Counted from the stretch's first letter, positions 53,462 to 64,000 are shown. The stretch: DNA of 64,000 nt from Pictodentalium vernedei (GCA_031216915.1 CM062289.1:62379741-62443740); one strand, 5' to 3'. Notes: a model not told the origin generated them from the letters alone. Translations and numbers: made by a program.

Positions 53462-55345
53462 CAGTTCTCCAAAACCTGAGAGTTGTCCTGATTAAAGTGT
53501 CTGATATGTATTCTGTGTGATAAAACATGAGAATTGTCCTGATTAAAGTGTCTGATATGTATTTTGTGTGATCAAACATGAGACTTGTCCTGATTAAAGT
53601 GTCTGATATGTATTCTGTGAGATAAAACATGAGAGATGTCCTGATTAAAGTGTCTGATATGTATTCTGTATGATAAAACATGAGAGTTGTCCTGATTAAA
53701 GTGTCTGATATGTATTCTGTGTGATAAAACATGAGAGTTGTCCTGATTAAAGTGTCTGATATGTATTCTGTTATAAAACATGAGAGATGTCCTGATTAAA
53801 GTGTCTGATATGTATTCTGTTATAAAACATGAGAGTTGTCCTGACTAAAGTGTCTGATATGTATTCTGTGTGATAAAACATGAGAGTTGTCCTGACTAAA
53901 GTGTCTGATATGTATTCTGTATGATAAAACATGAGAGTTGTCCTGATTAAAGTGTCTGATATGCATTCTGTTATAAAACATGAGAGTTGTCCTGATTAAA
54001 GTGTGAGATATGTATTTTGTTATAAAACATGAGAGTTGTCCTGATTAAAGTGTCTGATATGTATTCTGTGTGATAAAACATGAGAGTTGTCCTGACTAAA
54101 GTGTCTGATATGTATTCTGTGTGATAAAACATGAGAGTGGTCCTGACTAAAGTGTCTGATATGTATTCTGTGCGATAAAACATGAGAGTTGTCCTGATTA
54201 AAGTGTCTGATATGCATTCTGTTATAAAACATGAGAGTTGTCCTGTTTTAAGTGTGAGATATGTATTCTGTGTGACAAAATATGAGAGGTGTCCAGATTA
54301 AAGTGTCTGATATGTATTCTATGATAAAACACCAGAGTTGTCCTGACTAAAGTGTCTGATATGTATTCTGTATGATAAAACATGAGAGTTGTCCTGACTA
54401 AAGTGTCTGATATGTATTCTGTATGATAAAACTTGAGAGTTGTCCTGATTAAAGTGTCTGATATGTATTCTGTGTGATAAAACATGAGAGCTGTCCTGAC
54501 TAAAGTGTCTGATATGTATTCTGTATGATAAAACATGAGAGTTGTCCTGATTAAAGTGTCTGATATGTATTCTGTATGATAAAACATGAGAGTTGTCCTG
54601 ATTAAAGTGTCTGATATGTATTCTGTTATAAAACATGAGAGTTGTCCTGATTAAAGTGTCTGATATGTATTCTGTATGATAAAACATGAGAGTTGTCCTG
54701 ATTAAAGTGTCTGATATGTATTCTGTATGATAAAACATGAGAGTTGTCCTGATTAAAGTGTCTGATATGTATTCTGTATGATAAAACTTGAGAGTTGTCC
54801 TGATTAAAGTGTCTGATATGTATTCTGTGTGATAAAACATGAGAGCTGTCCTGACTAAAGTGTCTGATATGTATTCTGTATGATAAAACATGAGAGTTGT
54901 CCTGATTAAAGTGTCTGATATGTATTCTGTATGATAAAACATGAGAGTTGTCCTGATTAAAGTGTCTGATATGTATTCTGTGTGATAAAACATGAGAGCT
55001 GTCCTGACTAAAGTGTCTGATATGTATTCTGTATGATAAAACATGAGAGTTGTCCTGATTAAAGTGTCTGATATGTATTCTGTATGATAAAACATGAGAG
55101 TTGTCCTGATTAAAGTGTGAGATATGTATTCTGTGTGATAAACATGAGAGTTGTCCTGATTAAATTGTCTGAGATGTATTCTGTGTGATAAAACATGAGA
55201 GTTGTCCTGATTAAAGTGTGAGATATGTATTCTGTGTGATAAAACATGAGAGTTGTCCTGATTAAAGTGTCTGATATGCATTCTGTGTGATAAAACATGA
55301 GAGTTGTCCTGATTAAAGTGTCTGATATGTATTCTGTATGACAAA
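53462..55345. repeat. 51-bp minisatellite (about 37 units) upstream of the FLCN start codon
   Basis: Units of GAGAGTTGTCCTGATTAAAG + TGTCTGATATGTATTCTG + TATGATAAAACAT are mostly 51 bp, with 48-49 bp variants reading TTATAAAACAT. Because 51 is a multiple of three, the minus strand has a 341-codon frame at 54319..55344 repeating 17 residues (EYISDTLIRTTLMFYHT). There are variant units with GAGCTGTCCTGACTAAAG at about 54487, 54841 and 54994. Confidence 0.97.
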
Positions 55346-55650
55346 ACATGGATATCAACTGAAATTCCTCAAATGAGACATAATTCACATTCACTTTCTT
55401 ATCTGCCATCTTGAGAATTTATTACACTTATCACTAATCTATACACTTTTCTTTACTCAAAGAAAAAAAACAACAACAACAACAAAAAAACCAAAACAGT
55501 TCTATCCTACACAACAATTAGATTTACTTGAAAAGTCGGTCCGTTCGCAGCAGCTCGACGAACCCCTAATTTATTTCACAAATGCACTAAAAATCTAACT
55601 TGCCGACATGCAAGACAACCAGTGACACCATGCTTGTCACCAACTCAAGT
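55346..55650. other. Flank of the minisatellite; possible FLCN 5' region
   Basis: It contains an A-rich CAACAACAACAAC stretch and, on the minus strand near 55405, CAAGATGGCAGATAAG, a YY1-like core found at some promoters. I see no firm evidence for a first exon. Confidence 0.25.
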
Positions 55651-55968
55651 CAGTTAAAACTAGAAGTCCTGTCACGAACTGTGCGCTTATCTAGGCTTAA
55701 TTTCGTGTAGGAATTGCACGCAATTGCCATATCGAATGGCATCCAAAGCACGGCAGGTTTTCCTGGTTATTCATAGCAAATACATGCAATGTTTCTGCCA
55801 ATGGACCTCTGGGTTACCCAGAGGTCCATTGGATGAAACATTGTTTGTGCACAGGCTGCATGTACAGAATTTGGTGGCCTTACTATGGTCATAACGTGTA
55901 GATTAACGCACAGATCGACGTGCTATTTGTGCACATTTCATGACAGGACTTAGAACTAGTTTTAACTG
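55651..55968. mobile_element. MITE with CAGTTAAAAC ends, copy 2
   Basis: It is the same element as 29753-30066 with a central GCCAATGGACCTCTGGG hairpin. The right end has a small AGAACT insertion and is followed by TA. The left flank is GT, so the target duplication is no longer perfect. Confidence 0.8.
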
Positions 55969-57530
55969 TACCTCAGATTTCCTAGGCCTATGGTACTTCT
56001 AGACCTTATATGTATATACTGCACGCAGCCAGTATATAATTGACAAAATTCACATGTACAATTTCACAATCTGATGACACAGACTGACCCCAGTCACACA
56101 CCTTACCTCAGCTTTCCTAGGCCTGTGGTAAAGGAGCCAATGTATGGCCTCCAGCCAAAATACAAATATCAATACAGTAGAATCCTCTTAATTGAATATC
56201 CATTTTGCCAGTGAAAATTATTCAATTAACACACGTGAAAGCGGAAACTCGCAGCCAACGTTACACTTACTTAAACTTTCTGTCATTGGTTTGTTTATTG
56301 TGATACCCCTCTCGAAAACAATTGAATTTGCGCCGTACACATGCGCATCTTCTCCATATATAAATATGTGTGGGGGTTTCCCGGACTGAGTTCTACATTT
56401 ACAGAAAATGGGTCAACATGCATTTTTTGATGCCAGGTAATTTACATAAATACAGGTAAACAAACAGCATGTTTTTTCTGAGAAATAAGTTTGAAATGTA
56501 TTTTACTCAATATTCAGCTCAGATGAAATTCATTCGTTTTGCAGCCCCGCAAATTTCAATCGCAAACTGACAAATCGACCTTGCATATGACATTGCAGGG
56601 GTGGATTCAAGGAAAAAAACCTAATTTTGGTATCCAAAATATCAAGTGGATTTCCACCCCAAAAGCCATGAGAATGCTCCTTTTGATAGCAGATTTCAAA
56701 ATTTTCCTACGGCGAGAACCCCCCCACCATGGACGGAGTGCAATCCTATAGTCCCCTTACGGTTCCCGTAGGGGACTAATTATCGAAGAAGGAAATTAAG
56801 TTGATTAATTGCTTTGTTGCTGTTAGAGCTTATCATGCTTGGAGTACTTGATTGATTGATGTTGGTACGTGAGCTGAAATTTGTTGGTCCTGTTTCTATA
56901 TATTATTTATTTTTTTATTTTTATCTGTTAGAGATTTCATAAAAATTACCGAAGCCAGAATTGTCAAATTTTACTAAAGCTCACCCAGACCAACCAGCTT
57001 CGGCAGGTCTTGGCATGTATTGGTCGGTCTTGGACGCTTTGGCTGGTTCCTGAAAGCAGCCCGGATCATTAGACAATTTAAAAATAGCAGATACCAGGGA
57101 TGGTATGATTTGTTTACATGGGAATGACTGTGATTTACACTTTATTAATGGCCGAAATATCAGACATTCGGTATGAATGGATAATTTTGTGTTTTTTTAA
57201 TTGTCAACATATGTTGGGTCAGAATTATTTCTTCACACTTGGTGATATTTTCCCACTTGAATGACCTTCCCAAATTATCGATTTTCGCGATAATTTAGAT
57301 AAATTAAAAGAAGGCAAACTCTGTCTGGAACGTGAGGATAGTGTCACTACAGTAACTAAGTCCACTATCAATATCTGGATAGAAACCATTTTTAAAACAA
57401 TCATACGTGTATGATCATTTTTGGGACGAATTGTCCCGGTCTGATTTTGTATTTGGAACGAATCATCCCGTGACGAACTGGTTTTGGGATGAAACGTCCC
57501 GAAGCCATGACCAGCACCCAAGGGTACAGG
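55969..57530. other. Intergenic or 5' region without a recognised gene
   Basis: Hairpin TAGTCCCCTTACGGTTCCCG + TAGGGGACTA at about 56749-56781. CATATATAAATATG near 56357 followed by GGGGGTTTCCC is noted only as a possible core-promoter-like string. No open frame with recognisable domains. Confidence 0.4.
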
Positions 57531-59140
57531 TGAAAATGGCCCCTCACCAAAACGGCCCCAATTTTTGGTAAAATCGGCCCCAATTTTTGGTCAAAACGGC
57601 CCCTGGCATTGGTCAAAAAGGCCCCTGACATTGGTCAAACGGCCCCTGGCATTGGTCAAAACGGCCCCTGTGATTGGTCAAAACGGCCCCTAACATTGGC
57701 ACCGGTACCATGGGAATTAGCAATGTAAGTGGTAAAAATGGCGACACTCTACCTTGGGTGTTACTGCGATACTGTCGATTGTCATGCTTAATTTTGGTGA
57801 ACACGGGGCCCACCCCAGGAATTAGTCAATTACTCTACGATGGGTTTTACCATGCATGATACTGCTGATAGTCGTGGCTAATTTTGATGAACACGGGCAA
57901 CCCAGGAGTTAGTAACAGCTAAGTGAGAAAAATAGCAGTGTGCAAGAAACGACACGTGTGTATTATGTTACAAAGGTCACCCATGTGGACTATTTGAAGT
58001 TTGAGAAATATGAAATACACAAGTAACAACTGAATCAGATTTCATATTTTTTATTCAAAAATAAATGAACTCACACCCTTACACACACAAACTTGTTTTG
58101 CAATCGTTGGCGAGAACAAAGGAAATCCCTGTGAGGATGCAAACTCTATTGTCTTGGTAACCACAACATCGGAAAGACAGACCCATCCCACACACACTCT
58201 CTCGCCCATAGCACGGGCACACATCCCACACATACATACACCCTCAACTAAAACTACTGGATAAATACATAACAAAACAAACATATAATTTCAAAAATAT
58301 ATACTATACACACATACTTACCCTCACACACACACAAACCCTCTCACCCACCCCACACATCTTCCAAACACTGAACGAATCCACGTAGACTAATAGGATT
58401 TAATATGCACAATACTGGAATTTTAAGTGATATTCAAAGTTCTCATGCTAACTATTTGTTTATTCTTTCACGTTCCAGTCAGTCATTACTGTTATTCAGC
58501 TGGCTTGCTGGCTTGCCATTTTGGCTTTTCTAAGATAATAAAAACTCTTTGGTTTGTCAAAACGTCCCTACTCTGGTCAATAATATAATAGTATCAATAT
58601 GGGGCATTTGACCAAATACTGGGGCCGTTTTGATCAATCACTGGGGCGTTTTGACCAATGAATGTGGCCATTTTCACCAACTAGTGGGGACGTTTAAACC
58701 AGCTAAGGGGCCGTTATGACCAACTCGAGAGGACAAAATGTCCCCACGGATTGGTCAAAACATCCCAACTCTGGTCAATAATATCATAGTATCAACATGG
58801 GGCATTTGACCAAATACTGGGGCCGTTTTGACCAATCACTGGGGCCGTTTTGACCAATGAATGTGGGTCGTTTTGACCAACTAGTGGGGATGTTTTGATC
58901 AAAACTGGGGCCGTTATGACCAACTCGAGAGGATAAAACGTCCCCACGGATTGGTCAAAATGGCCCCTATCTGGTCTGTGATATATTATCAACTTGGGGG
59001 CATTTTGACCAATGAGTGGAGCTGTTTTGACCAATGAGTCAGGCCGTTTTGACCAATCACTGGGGCCGTTTTGACCAAAAGTGGGGACATTGTGAGTAAC
59101 TATTTCAGGGGCCGTTTTGGCGAGGGGCCGTTTTGACGGC
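57531..59140. mobile_element. Foldback-like element with inverted tandem arrays as arms
   Basis: The left arm (57535-57720) repeats TTGGTCAAAACGGCCCC. The right arm (58560-59140) repeats the inverse, GGGGCCGTTTTGACCAA. The outermost parts match: GGCCCCTCACCAAAACGGCC at the left and GGGGCCGTTTTGGCGAGGGG at the right. Between them are about 850 bp of CA-rich and unassigned sequence. Arms built of short tandem units recall Foldback-type elements. Confidence 0.7.
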
Positions 59141-59499
59141 TATCACTAAAAAGTGTAAACCGTGTCCGAGTCGGAAAAAGGTGTAGACAGAAAATTCAAA
59201 TTGCCACAAAAGTCTTAAAATACAAACAATGAACATAATTTCATTATTATATTATGCACATATATAACGAAATTATGTTCAAAGATAAAGTAGGAATTAA
59301 ATTTTGTTTTTGATGATTTTATGACCAAAATTCCTCGAAAAACACACTAAAAAGTGTAAACGAAAAGTGACGCCGAGTTGGTAAATGGCAATAAGGTAAC
59401 ACATACCGGACTTAATTTGTCTCAGTCGGATGAAATATTGGCGTGTGTGAACACACGGGTTCTCGGCACAGACTGAGAACCCAGCGAATACACCCAAAC

Positions 59500-59625
59500 C
59501 GTCCTCTGGCCGAACCGTCCTCTAGCAATTTGACCCAAACCGTCCTCCAATCTAACCCGAACCGTCCTCCACAGTGACCGAACCGTCCTCTGAGCAATTT
59601 GACCCGAACCATCCTCTAGGGAAAG
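59500..59625. repeat. Short irregular array of ACCGTCCTC
   Basis: AACCGTCCTC occurs six to seven times at variable spacing, separated by TAGCAATTTGACCC and similar phrases. It is not in frame with any recognised gene. Confidence 0.8.
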
Positions 59626-59954
59626 AGAGAATGAGAGAGAAGAGTGGTAGAATAATAACATAAAACTGGTTATTTATTTATTGATTTTATTTATTTTTTC
59701 ATTTTCAACTATGTTTCAACGAGTTTTCTTTTTTACAAAACATAATAATGATTATATGACATCAATGCATAATAACAAAACAATATTTGTGATAATAATA
59801 GCAATAATGATTTATGATCACTTAGAGTTGATGAGCTACTTTCTATTCTTTTGGGGGGGGGGGGGGGCATGGGGGGGCATTTATAAGTGATTTTCAGTTT
59901 TAACCAGACACTGTTTGGGGTGGGTGGGGGATGCTGTTTACAAATATTATTTTT

Positions 59955-60145
59955 TGTTATCATGCATTGAAATTTACCGGCAGTGATTTTCAATGCATGA
60001 TAACAGAAAATGTTTTTAAACGGGCATTGTTTCTTTACGGGGAGAGGGGGGGGGGGGGGGGGGGTACTGTTTACAAATATTATTTTTTTTTATCATGCAT
60101 TGAAAATTAGCGGCAGTGATTTTCAATGCATGATAACAGAAAATA
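59955..60145. repeat. Two tandem copies of a palindrome separated by a poly-G tract
   Basis: TTATCATGCATTGAAA and TTTCAATGCATGATAA flank CGGCAGTGA at 59958-60005 and again at 60089-60139, each followed by ACAGAAAAT and preceded by GTTTACAAATATTATTTTT. G runs lie at about 59848 and 60045. Confidence 0.85.
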
Positions 60146-60297
60146 ATATTTTTAAACAGGCATCGTTTTTTTTTTTTTACATTATTTTCGATTGTACATG
60201 TCAAATTATTTCTATATTCTCACACTCAATGAGGGGTCATAAGCTATGTTTTTTTAACAAAAACAGAAGACATAATATTTTGATGTCATTTCATTCA

Positions 60298-60560
60298 ATA
60301 ACCCTTTACCCAATGTAATAGCCAAAACCAGCTATTGCTGTTTGCAAACATCGCCTTTCAAATTTTATTACATTTCGATTGTTGTCTCAAAAACATAGCT
60401 CATGACAACTCATTGAAATGAGCTCAAGGTGCTTGTTCCAATTAGGGGTCATAAGCTATGTTTTTTTAACAAAAAACAGAAGACATAATATTTTAAGCTT
60501 CGGGAGATTAGGGTGGGGAAGGGGGGGGGAGCTTACATACAACTAACATCCTTGCCAATA
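60298..60560. mobile_element. Degenerate relative of the TTAA MITE family 2
   Basis: ATAACCCTTTACCCAATGTA, CTCATTGAAATGAGCTCAAG and GGGGTCATAAGCTATGTTTT resemble the left end and centre of family 2. A duplicated TTTTTTTAACAAAAA...CAGAAGACATAATATTTT block occurs at about 60248 and 60462. Confidence 0.45.
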
Positions 60561-60705
60561 CAATAGCCACAACCAGCCACTGCTATTTTCAAACATCGAC
60601 AAAATATATAAAACTAGTTACAACAGAGGACTCATAAGCTATGTTTTAAAACAAAAACAAAAAATAAAAAAATCATAAGCTTGTTTCAAAATTTAATTAT
60701 ATCAC

Positions 60706-60932
60706 TTAGCAACAGCAATTATTACAAAGGAATACAGTACTGTCTGTAAGTGAAGTGGGTGTGTTTACACAACATACATGATACCATTTACCACACTGAG
60801 TGTTACTACACTGAATCATGTCGTCGAATAAATTAGGCAAACGACAGTTTGAGCAATCAGATTCTATTTCATACAAATAGATTTCCTTTTGTTTTTGCAA
60901 TTTAAGTCCTACTTTGCATTTTGCAGAAAAAC
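60706..60932 (-). pseudogene. C-terminal PHD-finger fragment cut by DIRS copy D
   Basis: The minus-strand frame reads ...KEIYLYEIESDCSNC and then ends CNNCCC and a stop at about 60709. Cys/His spacing C-x2-C-x11-C-x4-C-x4-H-x2-C-x14-C-x2-C, with WYHVCC before the last pair, fits a PHD zinc finger. The frame stays open upstream to the DIRS D terminus at 60933, so any N-terminal part lies on the other side of that insertion, outside the window. C-terminal PHD fingers occur in host chromatin proteins and in several transposon-encoded proteins; I cannot tell which. Confidence 0.6.
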
Positions 60933-61290
60933 GTATAAATTTTATAGTAAATTTCCTTTCTTATTATACCTACCCAAATTGTTTACAACAGGCTTGCACT
61001 ACAGTGGAAGAACCTAACTTGGATAAAATACTCTCTATTTTAATCTTTCCCAAGATTTGGGAAAGAAAAGTGGTGTAAAAACACCACGAAAAAAATAAGC
61101 CAAAACTGGGCCGAGCGCCATCGGCGCACACCCAGTATGGGACACTCTTCCATAGTACAAATCCATGACTTCCGTCACAGTGCGCAATGCATCAATTCGT
61201 CATTCTTTTGATTCCGAACAACACAGGAGTTATGTGATCAGCGGGGAGGAAGGATTCTTACCCGAATAAGAAGACGGGAGGGCCTCCATG

Positions 61291-61371
61291 TAAACAATTT
61301 CGGTAGGTATAATAAGAAAGGAAATTTACTATAAAATTTATACTTCTTATCAACCTACCTCAATTGTTTAC
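61291..61371. repeat. DIRS D internal complementary region
   Basis: TAAACAATTTCGGTAGGTAT up to AAAATTTATAC (61343) is the reverse complement of the left end at 60933-60985. TTCTTATCAACCTACCTCAA + TTGTTTAC follows directly and predicts the unseen right end as GTAAACAATTGAGGTAGG...AAGAA. Confidence 0.88.
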
Positions 61372-61639
61372 AACAGGCTGAATAGACAAAAGGCTGGAGG
61401 GAATCACATAACCAACCCACACATAACTCAATAGCACTGGGACCATGGACAGAGGAAGAGATCCCTAGGCCTATCAAACCAAAGCATCACAAACATTAGA
61501 AAAGCCAATGAAAGATGAGGCGTATGGTGAAGTGCGACGCACAGACAGAAAGGGCAGTAACAGCACAAAGCTGGAACCGACCCTGAAAAAAGCTGAAAAG
61601 CTTGGATAGACAACATCCTGAGCCGAAGAAAGAGGGCCC

Positions 61640-62607
61640 CAAGGGTCTCTGTCAGCTCCTGCAACTGTCGCAGAGAAAAGGAGAATGTAGCATTTCTCCA
61701 GAAGGCTGCCAGTATAACATCAGTCATCCGACAACATGACAGAGTTATTAAAAGAGGAAGACAATGCACGCACCTCGTGGCAGAAAAAACAATTGGTAAT
61801 ACAATCACCAGTAGCTAGACGAGCGGAAGCTGCACGAATAGCAAGACAAGTCCATCAAGAAATGGATGCAGGAGAGATCTGGCATGTGGGAAAACGCATA
61901 TTCATCCAGGATAAAGGCGTGAACGCCCCCCACCCCCAAGCAGAGCAGCACCCAAGAAAGTGACCATCTTGGAGTAAACTGCAAAGTCCAAGGCCTTTTC
62001 AAGGAAAAGAGCTGAACAAGCTTGGAGAGGCAAGGATGAGTGTCGAAACAATGCGGTATCACATAGGAAAAAAAAATGTCTCCGAAGCATGGACAAGTAC
62101 ACATTGCTGGAGACCCCCAGAAACAAACATATACCAGAAAACTCCGCAAGCAGTGTGATCGAAGGAGTGACAGAAGCAACAGAGTGATCGCACACCATCG
62201 ACAGAAGAACCTTCCACTTAGCCACAGAGGCTAAACCAGTGGAGTGAGTGCCTCCTTGAAGAAAAGCAACTCCACTGCGTGTCTCGAAAAACCACTACGG
62301 AGGAGACAGGACCCGATAAAAGACATGTGCGAAGGCACAATGAAGTCGGGTCAACTTGAAAACCTCCCGGGCGACTTTGGCAAAGAAAGTCGCGATGTAG
62401 AGGGAGACATGCCGGAACCGCCACTAACAGAGAGCGGAGCAGATTGATCCACAACCACCGAAGTGACGGGTGTGATCGAAAGGATTCGACGACTGCAGGT
62501 TCATATCTGGGTGAGAACCTGAGGCGGAATCGGAACCGGTAGGAAGGTGTAGCCGACAAGACCATCCCAAAGGAGGGCCAGAGCATCCACGGCGAAAGCC
62601 AGAGCAT
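61640..62607 (-). pseudogene. Tyrosine recombinase of DIRS copy D (broken)
   Basis: The N-terminal portion is split over frames near 62218-62607 and 61805-62225. The HxxR box is readable as CHEVRALSSSF at about 61770-61800, then, after a frame change, VILAAFWRNATFSFSLRQLQ at about 61650-61720. Where copies B and C have FYLRN with the nucleophile Tyr, D reads FSLRQ, so the catalytic Tyr seems replaced by Ser. Small indels prevent one continuous frame. Confidence 0.7.
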
Positions 62608-62652
62608 CTGGACACGGGGACACGAAAGTGTCCACCTGATGGTTCCAACTAG

Positions 62653-63096
62653 TCACAAGAGATCGATGGAACCCGCCATGTGGAGCATCCACCTAGTGGA
62701 AATGACCCTGCCCCGATGGGACAGGGAGTCGGCTAGGACGTTCAGGCGACTGGGAATGTGACGAACAGCCACCCCGGCGTGGACATCCTGAGCGAGCAGT
62801 ATAAGATCCCAAGCCAATTCGTACATTGGAACAGAGTGCGTGCCGCCCTGGTTCCGAATGTAAGCAACCACCGTTGAATGGTCGGACAACAGAAGGACCT
62901 GGCGATTTGACAGGTGAGGGATCCACTGCCTGAAACGCAGAAGAAGAGCAAGAAGCTCCTTCTGGTTGATGTGTAGAGCTGCATGATCCTGGTCCACCAT
63001 CCCGTGAATGGAAAAACCTAGAGGATGCAACGTCGCACCCCATCCGAGATCGCTGGCATCTGCCGTCAGAACGCGATCGGACGTGGGGAAGTCCAA
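62653..63096 (-). pseudogene. RNase H of DIRS copy D
   Basis: VLTADASDLGWGATLHPLGF (first Asp), INQKELLALLLRFRQW (Glu region) and [20 protein letters not shown] (Asp), then [18 protein letters not shown]. It is in the same frame as the RT upstream, separated only by a TAG. A frameshift near 62690 puts the following [20 protein letters not shown] in a new frame. Confidence 0.92.
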
Positions 63097-63126
63097 TGGA
63101 ACACCCTGCGAAAGCCACTGGACATC

Positions 63127-64000
63127 TGCCTAGAGGAGAAGGTGAGGATAAAGATAGTCTGGAAACTGAAGCACCAGATCCAGAAAATCTACATTCGGCC
63201 TCCAACGACTGAGCAGAAAGTGTTGGGGAGGTCTGACACGCAGCCGACCTAGAGGAATGAGATCCGTCACCGAACAGCAGAGACCGATTAGCCGGAGATT
63301 ACTCCGAGCTGTCGTGGATGTGGACTGGGACAGAGTCGGAGCAAAAGCTGAGAGAATCACAGCCTTGGCCTGGGGAACCGCCACCAAATTGAATTGTGTG
63401 CGGAAAGCCATCCCCAGATGATAAAACGACTGAGAAGGGACCAGGTCCGACTTCTCCTCGTTGACTTTGAAACGTAGCGACGTGAGCAAGCTCAACAGAG
63501 TGGCGACATCCGACTCCAGGAAGGCAGCATTGGAATGCCCCTGGAGAATATCGTCCAGATATGCCGAAGTAGTCACCCTGGACTGTGTGCGATGGAAAGC
63601 TATCACATGCGACATCAGTCTGGTGAAGGACCAAGGAACCAGGTTGAGGCCGAAAGGCATGGCCTTGAACTGGTAAACTCGCCCCAGAAAAATGAACCTG
63701 AGATACTTCCGTAACGCCCAATGAATCGGAACGTGAAAGTAAGCGTCTCGCAGGTCGAAGCTGGATGCGAAATCTCCCTGGTGAATTGAACGGTGGACCG
63801 ACCTGAAAGTCTCCATGCTGAACTTGGGAGCAATGATAGACTGGTTCAGGAAACTCAGATCGAGAACCGGTCGGAGTTGGCCGTCCTTCTTTGGCACCAA
63901 GAACAGGCGGGAACAGAAACCCACTGACCTAATGTTCTTGATGACCTCAATCGCCCCCTTTGTCAGGAGATTGTCTCTCTCCGTGGACAAAAGTTCCCGA
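63127..64000 (-). pseudogene. Reverse transcriptase of DIRS copy D (open across the edge, one TAG before RNase H)
   Basis: At least 286 codons are open. Numbering from the ATG at 63990: LLTKGAIEVIKN (8-19), LFLVPKKDGQLRPVLDL (29-45), FDLRDAYFHVPI (78-89; first catalytic Asp), FKAMPFGLNLVPWSFTRLM (108-126), AYLDDILQ (143-150; YxDD active site), LGMAFRTQFNLV and LRLIGLCCSVTDLIPLGRLR. All RT motifs are intact. The true start lies outside the window. A TAG at about 63128-63130 separates it from RNase H in the same frame. Confidence 0.93.

Larger units (their letters stand above)
60933..64000 (-). mobile_element. DIRS retrotransposon copy D, 3' part, runs off the right edge
   Basis: The left terminus is GTATAAATTTTATAGTAAAT at 60933. 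An internal complementary region lies at 61291-61371, then tyrosine recombinase, RNase H and RT on the minus strand. Gag and the 5' ITR would be beyond 64000. RNase H and RT are close to copy A and clearly different from B/C. It is the least damaged copy in the window. Confidence 0.93.

Noticed and set aside
54319-55344. 341-codon minus-strand open frame
   Set aside because: It is entirely the translation of the 51-bp minisatellite; no domain or start context was seen. Kept as a repeat and a finding, not a gene.
53462-55345. CRISPR-like regular repeats
   Set aside because: Units are contiguous with no unique spacers, in a spliced animal gene region.
56350-56395. TATA box followed by an NF-kB-like site
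   Set aside because: CATATATAAATATG and GGGGGTTTCCC are short matches with no transcript evidence; chance is likely in AT-rich sequence.
61736-61963. Plus-strand frames over the DIRS D recombinase
   Set aside because: They are antisense shadows of the minus-strand recombinase, which carries the HEVRALSSS box.

Overview
The window is a TE-rich piece of an animal genome, most likely a marine invertebrate. Repeat style (short dispersed elements with about 160-bp internal tandem units, DIRS retrotransposons, many hairpin MITEs, long G/C homopolymers) makes a bivalve-like lophotrochozoan my best guess, but this is not proven. There are no bacterial-type operons. Nearly all long open frames come from transposons or from tandem repeats whose unit length keeps a frame open.

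One host gene is well supported: FLCN (folliculin), on the minus strand. Five coding exons (53159..53377, 48252..48386, 41260..41731, 30382..30524, 7897..8010) join with GT-AG boundaries and consistent phases into 361 codons matching the N-terminal longin half and the start of the C-terminal half of folliculin. The remaining C-terminal exons should lie left of position 1. Four introns of 4.8, 6.5, 10.7 and 22.4 kb hold most of the window.

Layout, left to right. 1-7.9 kb: intron 5 of FLCN, with a piggyBac-like MITE, a 333-bp array, a 50-bp minisatellite and hairpins. 8-30.4 kb (intron 4): a 40-bp array split by a pearl/Helentron-like element; DIRS copy A; a hAT-like element; DIRS copy B (7.06 kb) inserted in a TTAA-bounded MITE; a 6-kb segment between inverted repeats, full of G/C tracts and holding a tRNA-derived SINE with a 13-bp target duplication. 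30.5-41.3 kb (intron 3): several MITEs and DIRS copy C (6.3 kb). 41.7-48.3 kb (intron 2): TTAA-bounded MITEs and a hAT-like element with a perfect 8-bp duplication. 48.4-53.2 kb (intron 1): a three-level nest of elements, an array carrying nuclear-receptor-like half-sites, and a tandem array copying the 3' end of FLCN coding exon 1 with its splice donor. 53.4-55.4 kb: a 51-bp minisatellite just upstream of the FLCN start codon. 55.4-64 kb: a MITE, a foldback-like element with inverted tandem arrays, a PHD-finger coding fragment, and DIRS copy D, which runs off the right edge.

The DIRS copies (A and D one family, B and C another) are all on the minus strand, like FLCN. B, C and D show the diagnostic DIRS layout in which an internal complementary region joins the reverse complements of the two element ends. 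All are damaged. D is the best preserved, with reverse transcriptase and RNase H in one frame broken by a single TAG. The most unusual observations are the splice-donor array in FLCN intron 1, the 51-bp minisatellite with a 341-codon open frame, the nested elements whose flanks reconstruct empty sites, and dispersed repeats carrying clustered consensus-like sites for nuclear receptors, NRF1 and YY1.
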